Assembly (NCBI GenBank): GCA_023428085.1
Contig: JAEYZK010000233.1
Coordinates: 1-14,463 of the forward strand
Origin: Pseudomonadota bacterium
Lineage (GTDB): Bacteria > Myxococcota > Myxococcia > Myxococcales > Anaeromyxobacteraceae
Length of the DNA: 14,463 nucleotides
Reading direction: 5' to 3'
The first letter of the stretch is position 1; each line of letters starts with the position of its first letter. The notes below the pieces were generated by a model, which worked only from the letters and a program-made list of their open reading frames with translations, did no database searches and was not told where the DNA came from. Both the position numbers and the translations under genes were made by a program. Below are positions 1-7,029 of this stretch, piece by piece.

Positions 1-449
1 GCGCGGGCGAGCGCGCTCGCTGCGCCGACGAGGGCGCGGGCGGCGCCGCGGACCGCGCGCGCGTCGGGCGGTTCCTCCGGACCGAGGAGGTTCCACGGCG
101 CCGAGACGAGCAGCTCCACGAACGCCGCGCGGCGGCAGAGGAAGATCGTCGCCACCGCCTGGACCTCGCCGCGGTGGCAGGCGGCGCGGACGAGCCGCTC
201 CGCCGGGGCGCCCTCGCCCTCCTCGTGACCCTCGAGCACGGCGATCAGCTCGCAGCCCACGCGGCGCCAGTCGAGGAGCCGCGCGCGTGTGGGTGGGCTC
301 ACGCCGCGCGAGAGCAGGGAGCGGGCGATCCAGTCCCACCGCCGCAGCAGCGCGAGGAGGTTGGGGTCGCCGGGGTCGAGGGGGTGGATCCGGAAGCTCG
401 CCGCACGCAGGGGGCGAGCGCTTCGTTCCAGGGGGTCGTCGGACGGCAT
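1..449 (-). CDS. GNAT-like N-acetyltransferase, N-terminal part (cut by window edge)
   Basis: The frame is open from an ATG at 449 to the left edge, so about 149 residues are visible and the C-terminus is missing. The start is well supported: AGGAG lies six bases upstream on the minus strand. The visible protein opens with a charged segment, has a Leu/Arg-rich helix near residues 31-46, and then two stretches that alternate hydrophobic residues in a beta-strand pattern (ELIAVLEG, VQAVATIFL). It continues with VELLVSAPWNLLG and an Ala/Arg-rich helix. The 'aPWNL' stretch followed by a Gly/Ala-Arg helix is what I would expect at the acetyl-CoA-binding part of GNAT proteins of this kind, but the fold is not proven and no substrate can be named. 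It lies downstream of the DUF3443 gene on the same strand, separated by about 185 bases with a hairpin, so it may be a separate transcript. Confidence 0.5.
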   Translation of the reverse strand, partial: MPSDDPLERSARPLRAASFRIHPLDPGDPNLLALLRRWDWIARSLLSRGVSPPTRARLLDWRRVGCELIAVLEGHEEGEGAPAERLVRAACHRGEVQAVATIFLCRRAAFVELLVSAPWNLLGPEEPPDARAVRGAARALVGAASALAR

Positions 450-486
450 GGCGTGCTCCTGGCGAAAAACGAGAGCACCAGGCCGG

Positions 487-517
487 GCGGCCGTAAACGG
501 GTCTCTGAAACGGCCGC
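487..517. terminator. 8-bp inverted repeat between the DUF3443 gene and the GNAT-like gene
   Basis: GCGGCCGT (487-494) and ACGGCCGC (510-517) are perfect complements around a 15-base loop. On the minus strand the stem follows the DUF3443 stop by about 120 bases and precedes the next gene's start by about 40. There is no run of U after the stem, so this could be a Rho-independent-like terminator, an operator, or a leader hairpin of the downstream gene. Confidence 0.35.
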
Positions 518-634
518 GCGGAGGCGGGGTTGGCCGTGCACGGCTCCGGTGTGGGTCCCCCGGCACCGGGCCGCGCTGCGGTCTGGGGTCGCGCCGCGCG
601 CGAAGTGCTTGCCTGCGCACATCACCGCAGAGGT

Positions 635-1840
635 TCACCAGGCGACATAGGGGCCCTCGCCCAGCGGCGAGCGCGCGCCGTCCAGCCCGACCGCCACGCG
701 GCGCCCCAGGAAGAACGGCAGCCCCCAGTCGAACCCCGCCCCGGCGATCCCGCCCCCGGCGAGCGCGGGGAGGACGCGGTTGCCCGAGCCGACGAGCGCG
801 CGGAAGTCGCCGACCTCGAACGAGACGTCCTCGCTCGGGCCACCGCCGAACCCGGTGTTCGTCGCCGTGAGCGCGACGAAGCCGTCCGGGCAGTACCAGT
901 GGGACGCCGGCTCCGGGCACGCCGGGAGCGGGCGCGACTCCGGCGCCGGGAAGAAGAGGCCGTTCGAGCCGGTGTCGAGGAAGGACCCGGGGAGCGCGCG
1001 CCCCTCGAGCGTGGTCGTGAACGTCGCCGTGCGGCGGTCGAGCGGCAGCGCCGTCGCCTCCGGGACGGCGTTGTTGGCGCGCGTCCCGATCCCGAGCAGC
1101 ACGCGCCCTTCCACGGATGGCGACCCCTCCGCGCCGACGGCGGGCAGCTCGATCACGACGCCGTTGCCGTCGCCGGGGAGGTGCGCCACCGGGTTCTGCA
1201 CCTGATCCTCCTCCGGGACCGCCGTGCCCTGGCACGCGCCGCCGGCGCAGGAGAAGTAGAGGCCGTTGTCGGCGATCGCGGCGCACGGCGCGCCGCACTC
1301 CTCCCGGAAGACGCCCACGCCGAGGATCCCGTTGAAGCCGGCCTCCTCCGGGGAGGCCTCCGGGCCGGGACAGCTCTCCGGCGGCGGCCCGAAGGTCGCG
1401 TCGATCACCTGGATCGGCACCCGCACCGCCGGCGCGCCGCCGAGGACCACGTCCGCGCGCTGGACCGGCCCCCAGTCCGCGGAGAGGTCGGCGAACTGCG
1501 TGCAGCTCGCGAGCACGCCGCCGCCGGGCGCCGGCAGCTGCTCGAGCGCCACGCCCCCGAGCGCCTGGCGGAAGAGGCGGAGCCCGAAGCTGCCGGTGTC
1601 GAGGAGGACGCGATCGATCGTCCGGCAGTCGTCGGTCCCCGGCGCGCAGACCGTGACCCGCACGCAGGGCTGGTTGAGGTAGGCGCCCGCGCCGCCGCAG
1701 GCGTCCCCGTTCACGCTCAGCGGAAGGACGTTGGCGTCCGGACCGGTCCCGGTCCCCGGCGATCTCCCGTCTCCGTCCCCGCCGCACGCCGAGAAGACGA
1801 CGAGCACGAGGCCCAGCACGCTCCGATCAGCGCAGCGCAT
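635..1840 (-). CDS. DUF3443 family lipoprotein, pepsin-like aspartic-protease fold candidate
   Basis: This is a 401-residue exported protein. Residues 7-18 are a hydrophobic signal segment ending in FSAC, so Cys19 is the likely lipidated residue of a somewhat degenerate lipobox; the mature protein would sit on the outer membrane or cell surface. Two DTGS motifs, at residues 81-84 (LLDTGSFGLR) and 289-292 (FLDTGSNGLF), lie about 208 residues apart. A GILGVG motif is at 171-176, and the C-terminus has a FDWGLPFFLGRRVAVGLDG-type end (370-388). This layout mirrors the two lobes of pepsin-like proteases, and the sequence matches my memory of DUF3443. Twelve further cysteines after Cys19 suggest disulfides outside the cytoplasm. 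The ATG start overlaps the end of the DUF2844 gene by 14 bases, which implies translational coupling. Protease activity is inferred, not known. Confidence 0.85.
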   Translation of the reverse strand: MRCADRSVLGLVLVVFSACGGDGDGRSPGTGTGPDANVLPLSVNGDACGGAGAYLNQPCVRVTVCAPGTDDCRTIDRVLLDTGSFGLRLFRQALGGVALEQLPAPGGGVLASCTQFADLSADWGPVQRADVVLGGAPAVRVPIQVIDATFGPPPESCPGPEASPEEAGFNGILGVGVFREECGAPCAAIADNGLYFSCAGGACQGTAVPEEDQVQNPVAHLPGDGNGVVIELPAVGAEGSPSVEGRVLLGIGTRANNAVPEATALPLDRRTATFTTTLEGRALPGSFLDTGSNGLFFPAPESRPLPACPEPASHWYCPDGFVALTATNTGFGGGPSEDVSFEVGDFRALVGSGNRVLPALAGGGIAGAGFDWGLPFFLGRRVAVGLDGARSPLGEGPYVAW

Positions 1841-2285
1841 CGACCGTCACCCCCGGGGGCAGGAGGGCGGGGACGTACGCCCGCCCGTGCAGATCCCGCG
1901 GGTGGCCCCAGCTCTCCACCACCACGCGCTCTCCCGCCACGCGCCGCGCGCGGCGACCCTCGGCGGGGCCCGCCGCCCGCGCGGCGGCGCGGTACTCGTC
2001 GTGAAAGGCCCCGAGCAGCGGCCGGAGGTCGGGGTGGGCGATCCCGCTCCACGCGACCGCGAAGACGATCCCGTCGGCCGACACGAACTCGCGGATGGTG
2101 GTCGCGCCCTTCTCCAGCTCGTGGACGCGGTAGCCGCCGCGCTCCTCGGACCCGCGGGCGACGGCCGCGAGCGCCCGCCGATCCCGCCCGACCGACTCCT
2201 CGCCCTCGCCGAGCGCCGCCCGGGCCGGCGGCGCGGCGAGCGCGAGCACCAGCGCCGCCCCGAGCGCCCATCGCAGCTCCCGCAT
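1827..2285 (-). CDS. DUF2844 family secreted protein
   Basis: This is a 152-residue protein with a Sec-type signal peptide: charged MRELR, hydrophobic residues 6-18, then a PPARA|A cleavage site near residue 23. The mature part begins ALGEGEESV, then has YRVHELEKGATTIREFVS, DGIVFAVAWSG, HPDLRPLLG and a terminal DEYRAA helix. These are the conserved features of DUF2844 as I remember the family (short exported protein, 'T.REFV...G.VFAVAW.GP..PDL..LLG'). The function is unknown. The gene directly precedes and overlaps the DUF3443 gene. The two families are commonly found side by side, so they probably act together in the envelope. The Shine-Dalgarno upstream of the ATG is weak. Confidence 0.85.
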   Translation of the reverse strand: MRELRWALGAALVLALAAPPARAALGEGEESVGRDRRALAAVARGSEERGGYRVHELEKGATTIREFVSADGIVFAVAWSGIAHPDLRPLLGAFHDEYRAAARAAGPAEGRRARRVAGERVVVESWGHPRDLHGRAYVPALLPPGVTVDALR

Positions 2286-2312
2286 GGCGAAAGGATGGAG
2301 CCGGGGTCCGCC

Positions 2313-2350
2313 AGGCGCACGCGCGCGCCTCCAGCGGCCGGCGCGCCGCT
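2313..2350. terminator. Tandem GC-rich hairpins after the permease gene
   Basis: Two small inverted repeats fill the 63-base gap between the permease stop (2349-2351) and the DUF2844 start (2285). They are AGCGG (2333-2337) with CCGCT (2346-2350), which overlaps the stop codon, and AGGCGC (2313-2318) with GCGCCT (2325-2330). No U tract follows. They may terminate or attenuate transcription from the permease into the DUF2844/DUF3443 pair, but in DNA this GC-rich such stems are easy to find. Confidence 0.25.
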
Positions 2351-3716
2351 AGCCCAGGACGAAGTGGACGACGAAGGCCGCGGCCGCGCCGAGGAGGAGC
2401 GGGTGCAGCGTGCGGCCGCTCCCTCGGAGCGCCTTGAGGACGCAGTACGACACGAAGCCGGCGCCGATGCCGTTCGTGATCGAGTAGGTGAACGGCATCA
2501 GCGTGAACGTGAGGAACGCGGGGATCGCCTCCGTGGGATCGCCCCAGGGGAGCTCGCCGATGTCCCGCACCATCAGGAAGCCGACGAGGACCAGCACCGC
2601 CCCGGTGGCCTGGGGCGGCACCACCTGCGCGAGCGGCGCGAAGAAGAGGCTCAGCGCGAAGAGCGCGGCGGTCACGACCGACGCGAGCCCGGTCCGCCCG
2701 CCGGCCGCCGCGCCCGCGGCGCTCTCGATGTAGGTCGTGGCCGAGGACGAGCCGGAGGCGCCGCCCGCGACCGCGGCGAGCGAGTCCACGAGCAGCACGC
2801 GGCCCGGGCGCGGGAACTCGCCGCGCGCGTCCAGGTACTTCGCCTCGTGGCCGACCGCGACGACGGTCCCGACCGTGTCGAAGAAGTCCGAGAGCATGAG
2901 CGAGAAGACGAGCAGCACGGCGGCCAGCCAGCCGACCTGCCGCACGAAGCCGAGGTCGAACTGCCCGAGCTGCCCGAAGTCGGGGAGCGCGATCGGGCTC
3001 GGGGGCAGCGCCGCCGACGACGGCGGGACGCCGGGCGCCCCCGCGAGCCGCGCGGCGATGGAGAGCGCCGTGGCGGCGGCAATCCCGAGGAGGAGGGCCC
3101 CGGTGGTCCGGCGCGCGAGGAGCCAGCCCGTGAAGAGGAGCGTGAACGCGAACAGGGCCGGCGAGAACCCGTGGAGGCCGCCGTCGCCGAGCTGCACCGG
3201 GACGGGGCCGGACGGGGCGCGCGTCACGAACCCCGCGTTGACGAGGCCGATGAAGGCGAGGAGGAGGCCGATGCCGATCCCGATGGCCCGCTTGAGCGAG
3301 GCCGGCACCGCCCGGACGACGGCCTGGCGCAGGCCCGTCAGGACGAGGAGCGTGATGACCAGCCCCTCGGCCACGATGATGCCCATCGCCTCGGACCAGG
3401 TGAGCCCGCGCCCGGCGACGAGCTGGAACGCGACCACGGAGTTGAGCCCCATGCCCGCCGCGAGGGCCAGCGGCACGTTGGCGAGGAGCCCCATCGCGAG
3501 CGTGCTCGCCGCGGCCACGAGCGCCGTCGAGGTGAGGAGCGCCGCCTGGGAGGGCGTGTGGCCGGTCCGGTCCGCGACCGCAGAGAGGATCTGCGGGTTC
3601 ACGAACAGGACGTACGCCATCGTCACGAAGGTCGTGGCGCCGGCCAGGGCTTCGCGCCCGGCGGTCGTGCCTCGCTGCGCGAGCCCGAAGATCCGTTCGA
3701 GGAGCGGCGACGCCAC
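2349..3716 (-). CDS. NCS2 family permease, AzgA/PbuG-like purine-base transporter
   Basis: This is a 455-residue polytopic inner-membrane protein with about 12 or more hydrophobic segments. The family would import adenine, guanine or hypoxanthine with protons. Diagnostic stretches are the N-terminal LERIFGLAQRGTT...EALAGATTFVTMAYVLFVNP (residues 6-41), AGMGLNS (87-93), SDFFDTVGTVVAVG (276-289) and SGSSSATTYIESAAG (321-335). They fit the AzgA branch rather than uracil or xanthine NCS2 carriers. The exact substrate cannot be read from sequence. The start is GTG at 3716: the family N-terminus begins right there and no ATG is available, although the ribosome site is weak. The start region is overlapped for 94 bases by the end of the upstream DUF2917 frame, so the two genes are probably co-transcribed. 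Confidence 0.93.
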   Translation of the reverse strand: MASPLLERIFGLAQRGTTAGREALAGATTFVTMAYVLFVNPQILSAVADRTGHTPSQAALLTSTALVAAASTLAMGLLANVPLALAAGMGLNSVVAFQLVAGRGLTWSEAMGIIVAEGLVITLLVLTGLRQAVVRAVPASLKRAIGIGIGLLLAFIGLVNAGFVTRAPSGPVPVQLGDGGLHGFSPALFAFTLLFTGWLLARRTTGALLLGIAAATALSIAARLAGAPGVPPSSAALPPSPIALPDFGQLGQFDLGFVRQVGWLAAVLLVFSLMLSDFFDTVGTVVAVGHEAKYLDARGEFPRPGRVLLVDSLAAVAGGASGSSSATTYIESAAGAAAGGRTGLASVVTAALFALSLFFAPLAQVVPPQATGAVLVLVGFLMVRDIGELPWGDPTEAIPAFLTFTLMPFTYSITNGIGAGFVSYCVLKALRGSGRTLHPLLLGAAAAFVVHFVLG

Positions 3717-4009
3717 GCCCAGACGCTAGGTACGGTCACGGCGATCTGGCTCTGCGCGAGGGCCCAGGCGAGCGCCCGGCCGCGCCGCGGGAGCGCCAGC
3801 TCCGCGCCGGCGTCGAGCACGTGATCGACGGCGTCCCCCTCGATCGTGACCACCACCCGCCCCGCCTCGACCCGCACCGCGGCGCCCGCGGGCAGGCGGA
3901 GCACCTCGTTCACGGCCAGGGCATGGGGCCTCGCGAGGGCTCCTCGCGTCTCGCCGCTCGACCTCTCCACCGTGCCGTTCGTCCCGTCCGCCTCGCTCCG
4001 CCGCGCCAT
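3623..4009 (-). CDS. DUF2917 domain protein
   Basis: This is a 128-residue protein. Residues about 30-92 carry the DUF2917 pattern: LAVNEVLRLPAGAAVRVEAG, RVVVTIEGDAVDHVLDAGAELALPRRGRAL and AWALAQSQIAV. This is a small beta-rich, cupin-like module of unknown function. The ATG at 4009 is supported by GGAG seven bases upstream. The domain ends near residue 92. The remaining ~31 residues (WAWRRRSSNG... to the stop at 3623) are read in another frame across the permease start and have no conserved look, so they are probably just the reading frame running to the next stop. A LysR-type regulator diverges from it 115 bases away, a common neighbour for DUF2917 genes as I recall, so LysR control is a reasonable guess. 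Confidence 0.75.
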   Translation of the reverse strand: MARRSEADGTNGTVERSSGETRGALARPHALAVNEVLRLPAGAAVRVEAGRVVVTIEGDAVDHVLDAGAELALPRRGRALAWALAQSQIAVTVPSVWAWRRRSSNGSSGSRSEARPPGAKPWPAPRPS

Positions 4010-4088
4010 CGGTCCGCTCCTCTCCGCTCCCGTCCGGTTCTAGCGGCGGAGAGGGGCGGCGTGAACGCACGCGCACGCACGATGGGCG

Positions 4089-4100
4089 TGCATTTCTGCA
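4089..4100. promoter_or_regulatory. Dyad TGCA-TTTC-TGCA in the divergent LysR/DUF2917 gap
   Basis: The 115-base gap between the two divergent starts (4009 and 4125) must hold both promoters. It contains TGCATTTCTGCA, a 12-base dyad with self-complementary arms, in the least GC-rich part of the gap and about 25 bases before the LysR start. LysR regulators usually bind near their own divergent promoter, so this is the best operator candidate. It does not fit the textbook T-N11-A spacing, and no convincing -35/-10 pair is visible. Confidence 0.25.
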
Positions 4101-4124
4101 GCAGTCAACACATGCTCCCGATCC

Positions 4125-5012
4125 ATGCTCGTCTGGGACGATCTCCGCGTGTTCCTCGCCACGCACCGCACCCGCAGCCACGCCGGCGCGGCCCGCGCCC
4201 TCCAGGTGGCGCCGACGACCGTCGGCCGGCGGCTCGCCGCGCTGGAGGAGGCGGTCGGCGCGCGGCTCTTCGCCCGGACCCCCGACGGGCTCGCCCCGAC
4301 GGCCGCGGCCCTCTCGCTCCTGCCCCGCGCGGAGCGGATGGAGGCGGAGGCGATCGAGGCCGAGCGCGCGCTCTCGGGCGTGGACGCGCGCGTCTCCGGC
4401 ACGGTGCGGATCGCGTGCGGCGACGGCTTCGCGACCTTCGTCCTCTCGCCCGCGCTCCCCGCGTTCCTGGCCGCCCACCCCGGCCTCGCCGTCGAGGTGA
4501 AGGCGGGCCCGCGCGCGCTCGATCTCACGCGCGGCGAGGCCGACCTCGCCATCCGGAACTTCCGCCCCCGCGAGCGGTCGCTCGTCGCGCGCCGGCTCGG
4601 CGTCGAGGACCAGGCGCTCTACGCCGCGGCGGCGTACCTCGACGCGCGCGGCCGGCCGCGTACCGCCGCCGAGCTCGACGGGCACGACCTCGTCCTGTAC
4701 GAGCGCGACATGGACCGGCTCCGCGGTCAGGCGTGGCTGCGCGGCCTCGCCCCGCGCGCGCGCGTCGCCGTCCGCGTGAACAGCACGAACGCGATGGTGG
4801 CGGCGTGCCTCGCCGGAGCAGGCGTGGCCCTCACCTCGAGCGCCTTCCTCGCGCGCGACCCGCGCATCGAGCGGGTCCTCCCCCGGCTCGAGGTGCCGAC
4901 GCTGGAGGTCTGGTCGGCGACGCACGGCGACCTGCGGACGAGCGCGCGCGTCGTCGCGACGCTGCGGTGGCTGGAGGGGCTGGTGAAGCGGCTCGCGCCG
5001 GGGGCGGGGTGA
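4125..5012 (+). CDS. LysR family transcriptional regulator
   Basis: This 295-residue protein has standard LysR length and order. Residues 1-60 form the winged helix-turn-helix: MLVWDDLRVFLATHR, the recognition region HAGAARALQVAPTTVGRRLAALEE, then GARLFART. A linker helix follows. The effector-binding domain runs from about residue 90 (VSGTVRIACGDGF) to the end, with the GEADLAIRNF motif near 138-147 and NSTNAMVAACLAGAGVAL in the second lobe. The effector is unknown. The ATG at 4125 gives the normal family N-terminus; a nearby ATG at 4112 is out of frame. There is no clear Shine-Dalgarno. It is divergent from the DUF2917-permease-DUF2844-DUF3443 block and is the obvious candidate regulator of at least the first gene. 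Confidence 0.93.
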   Translation: MLVWDDLRVFLATHRTRSHAGAARALQVAPTTVGRRLAALEEAVGARLFARTPDGLAPTAAALSLLPRAERMEAEAIEAERALSGVDARVSGTVRIACGDGFATFVLSPALPAFLAAHPGLAVEVKAGPRALDLTRGEADLAIRNFRPRERSLVARRLGVEDQALYAAAAYLDARGRPRTAAELDGHDLVLYERDMDRLRGQAWLRGLAPRARVAVRVNSTNAMVAACLAGAGVALTSSAFLARDPRIERVLPRLEVPTLEVWSATHGDLRTSARVVATLRWLEGLVKRLAPGAG

Positions 5013-5024
5013 GCCGGCCCCGCT

Positions 5025-5043
5025 GCCGCCTTGCTCCGGCGGC
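5025..5043. terminator. Hairpin between convergent LysR and HipA-family genes
   Basis: GCCGCC (5025-5030), a seven-base loop and GGCGGC (5038-5043) lie in the 76-base gap between two genes that end towards each other (stops at 5012 and 5089). The position fits a shared bidirectional terminator. No U tract is present on either side. Confidence 0.35.
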
Positions 5044-5088
5044 GTGAGGTTCCGGAGGCGACTCGCGGGCGCCGCGCGGGTGGGCAGC

Positions 5089-6417
5089 CTACGTCGCGCG
5101 CGCCGGCGAGACGCGCGCGGCCAGGGCCGCGATCGCCTCGACCGCCTCGCCGGCGAACCGCCGGACCTCGGGCGCGAGCTCGTCGTTGGCGCGCACCTCG
5201 CCCCAGAACCGCTGCGCCCACGTGGCGGCGTCGGCCCAGACGTCGAGCGTCTGCGCGGTCGGCGGGGCCGGCGCGAACCGCCTCGGCAAGACGACGTCCG
5301 CGGAGGGCGCCAGGATCATCGGGAGCATGTCGTAGGCCGGCGCGACGCGGACGCCGCCGCCCGGCTCGAGCAGGAACGAGAGGTTGCCGAGGTGTCGGTC
5401 GGTGTTCCCGATGAGCTGGCCGAAGACGTCGAGCCAGCGCATGAGCGCGGCGTCCGGCTCCGCGAGCGAGAACGGCGGCGCGCGCAGCAGCGGAGCGGCG
5501 GACGTCCAGGAGTCCGCCGTCCCGAGGTACTCCACGTTCAGTGCGTACAGCGAGAGCACGCCGCGCCGCCCGCGCCGGCCGACGCGGTCGAACCGCTCGA
5601 CCTCGAGGAACCACCAGTCGCCGTCCCCGAAGAAGCGCGCCGGCGACGCCGGCCGTCCCGCTGCGGCGATCACCTCGAGCGCCTTCCACTCGCACCAGAG
5701 CAGGTCCCGCCAGCGCCGCGCGACGTCCGCCGCCGCGTCGGGCGCGAACTTCACGAGCACGTGCCGGCCGCCCGAGAAGACGCCGAACTTCGGGCGCTCG
5801 CCGCCCGCCGAGGAGCCCACGGGCTCGGTCGCGGAGCGGGCCGCGAGGTCGCCGTACTCCTCCGGGGGCACGTCGTCGGGCGAAGACGCGAGGAACCGCT
5901 CGAAGGACTCGTCGCCGACGATGAGGTCCCCGACCGCGTCCTCGCCCCGCCGCGCGAGCGCGATGACGCGATGGTCGTCCGACCAGTCCGTGAGTCGGGG
6001 CGGGAGGCGAAGCGCGGGGAAGCGCGCGGAGAAGTTCCGGCCCATGAAGCCTTGCGGAGCCATGTCGACGAGCTCCGGGGGGAGTCCTGTGAAGAGGCGG
6101 CTCGCGTCTCCGCGCTCCCACCAGGTCCGTCCGCCCCACAGGAACCGCAGCGTGCCGTCTCGCTCCGGCTGGCCGCTGGCGTCCACGCGAAACGCCGGGA
6201 CGGAGAGGCCGAGCCCTTCCACCGAGCGCGTCCTCGCGTACTGGGTCGCGGGCCCGCGGCCCATCCGGTAGACGCTCTCGCCCGCATCCGCCACGAGCCG
6301 CCCGAGCGTCTGCGGGGAGATGCCGCCGAGGGCACCTCGGAGCGCAGCCGGGCGCGCCACGCCGGCGAAGGCCAGGTGCTCGAGCAGCTTGGAGACGGTG
6401 GCGACCCTTGGAGGCAT
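5089..6417 (-). CDS. yjjJ: HipA-family serine/threonine kinase with N-terminal HTH (YjjJ type)
   Basis: From the ATG at 6417 this is a 442-residue protein, close to E. coli YjjJ in length as I recall it. Residues about 7-60 form a winged helix-turn-helix (LLEHLAFAGVARPAALRG, GISPQTLGRLVADAG, then YRMGRGPATQYA). Residues 85-175 match the HipA N-lobe, with PQGFMGRNFSARFP and WSDDHRVIALARRGED...GDLIVGD. A P-loop-like SSAGGERPKFGV (202-213) precedes the ATP-binding lysine of VLVKF (Lys223). The catalytic loop is IGNTDRHLGN (336-345; Asp340, Asn345). The metal-binding Asp is in PAYDM (Asp363). All kinase residues are present, so it should be active. The frame is open further, to a GTG at 6489, but that extension crosses an AT-rich dyad and lacks family similarity. 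No separate HipB-like gene adjoins it. The symbol denotes family resemblance; targets are unknown. Confidence 0.9.
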   Translation of the reverse strand: MPPRVATVSKLLEHLAFAGVARPAALRGALGGISPQTLGRLVADAGESVYRMGRGPATQYARTRSVEGLGLSVPAFRVDASGQPERDGTLRFLWGGRTWWERGDASRLFTGLPPELVDMAPQGFMGRNFSARFPALRLPPRLTDWSDDHRVIALARRGEDAVGDLIVGDESFERFLASSPDDVPPEEYGDLAARSATEPVGSSAGGERPKFGVFSGGRHVLVKFAPDAAADVARRWRDLLWCEWKALEVIAAAGRPASPARFFGDGDWWFLEVERFDRVGRRGRRGVLSLYALNVEYLGTADSWTSAAPLLRAPPFSLAEPDAALMRWLDVFGQLIGNTDRHLGNLSFLLEPGGGVRVAPAYDMLPMILAPSADVVLPRRFAPAPPTAQTLDVWADAATWAQRFWGEVRANDELAPEVRRFAGEAVEAIAALAARVSPARAT

Positions 6418-6490
6418 CGTAGGAATGATTACTGGATCATTGCCAAGAGCACAAGCTATTGATATTTGAGTCTTATGTACGCCTACCACG
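6418..6490 (-). promoter_or_regulatory. AT-rich promoter/operator region with perfect dyad upstream of the HipA-family gene
   Basis: This stretch is strikingly AT-rich compared with everything around it. It contains AATGAT (6424-6429), a six-base spacer and ATCATT (6436-6441), a perfect 18-base dyad that ends seven bases before the chosen ATG at 6417. HipBA-type systems are usually self-repressed at such operators, and here the kinase carries its own DNA-binding domain, so autoregulation is a natural inference. No consensus -35/-10 pair stands out. Confidence 0.45.
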
Positions 6491-7029
6491 TGCCTTCTGG
6501 AACGATTCTATAGCGCCGGGGGAGACGAGGGCGCTGCCCGCATGCGCGCCGCCTTCTCGTGTACGTCGAGCGGTTCGCAGGGCTGGCGAGAGATGTGGGA
6601 GGGCGGACGATCCTCCGGGGCGCGTGAGGGTGCGACCGCCGCCCCTCAGAGTTCCCGTTCGCGGGCGCGCCCGTCTCGTGGATGACGTTGCCGGCGCGCG
6701 TGACGTCGCCGTCCTCGGACGGCTCCCAGTACCAGATGTTCCAGGAGCCGACCTTGGGGAACGGTGCGGAACTCCAGCGACCCCGTGTACAGCGGGAGCT
6801 CGGCCGACGTCGGGCCGGTGCAGCTCGCGTCCGGACAGCGATTGGGACCGGGCCAAGGAGGGCGCCTTTCGAGGGGACGCTCCCGATGTAAGCCGCTGGA
6901 TGCCCGGCGGCTGGGCGAGCGCCCGGCGCGGGTCGCTGCACCTACGAGGGCCTGGAGGACGATGGCTCCCGCCCTCATCTCTCGCCGCTGGGCCCGCGCC
7001 CCGACGGCCGCGCGGCCAAGGGAGGTACC
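6491..7029. other. Gene-poor stretch with coding debris
   Basis: No intact gene is supported here. The right two thirds hold a minus-strand frameshifted remnant (listed separately). On the plus strand a short piece near 6550-6627 reads like a protein tail (LLVYVERFAGLARDVGGR, then a stop), but it has no start or recognisable family. The last bases before 7030 carry the ribosome site of the VOC gene (GGAGG at 7021-7025). The stretch looks like old coding sequence in decay. Confidence 0.4.
6646..6978 (-). pseudogene. Frameshifted remnant of an unrecognised, possibly secreted protein
   Basis: Coding character switches between two minus-strand frames. From an ATG at 6978 one frame gives MRAGAIVLQALVGAATRAG (a possible degraded signal peptide) and later NRCPDASCTGPTSAELPLYTG and SLEFRTVP. 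At a CCCC run (6756-6759 on the plus strand as GGGG) the sense jumps by one base, continuing as KVGSWNIWYWEPSEDGD and VTRAGNVIHETGAPANGN in the other frame. Third positions are nearly all G/C on both sides of the switch, as in the real genes here. After about 6655 neither frame looks coding. I do not recognise the family. A sequencing error would restore only this one junction; the lack of a good C-terminus argues for a true pseudogene. Confidence 0.4.

Noticed and set aside
1731..3824. A 697-codon plus-strand open frame opposite the permease and DUF2844 genes
   Set aside because: It is extremely Arg/Glu/Gly-rich with no motifs, and it is antisense to genes with clear family signatures. It is a shadow of G/C third-position bias.
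5044..6462. A 472-codon plus-strand open frame opposite the HipA-family gene
   Set aside because: It is low-complexity and charged, and mirrors the complement of a well-supported kinase gene.
6418..6489. Upstream GTG start (6489) for the HipA-family protein
   Set aside because: The 24 extra residues come from the AT-rich dyad region and have no family similarity. The ATG at 6417 gives the expected length.
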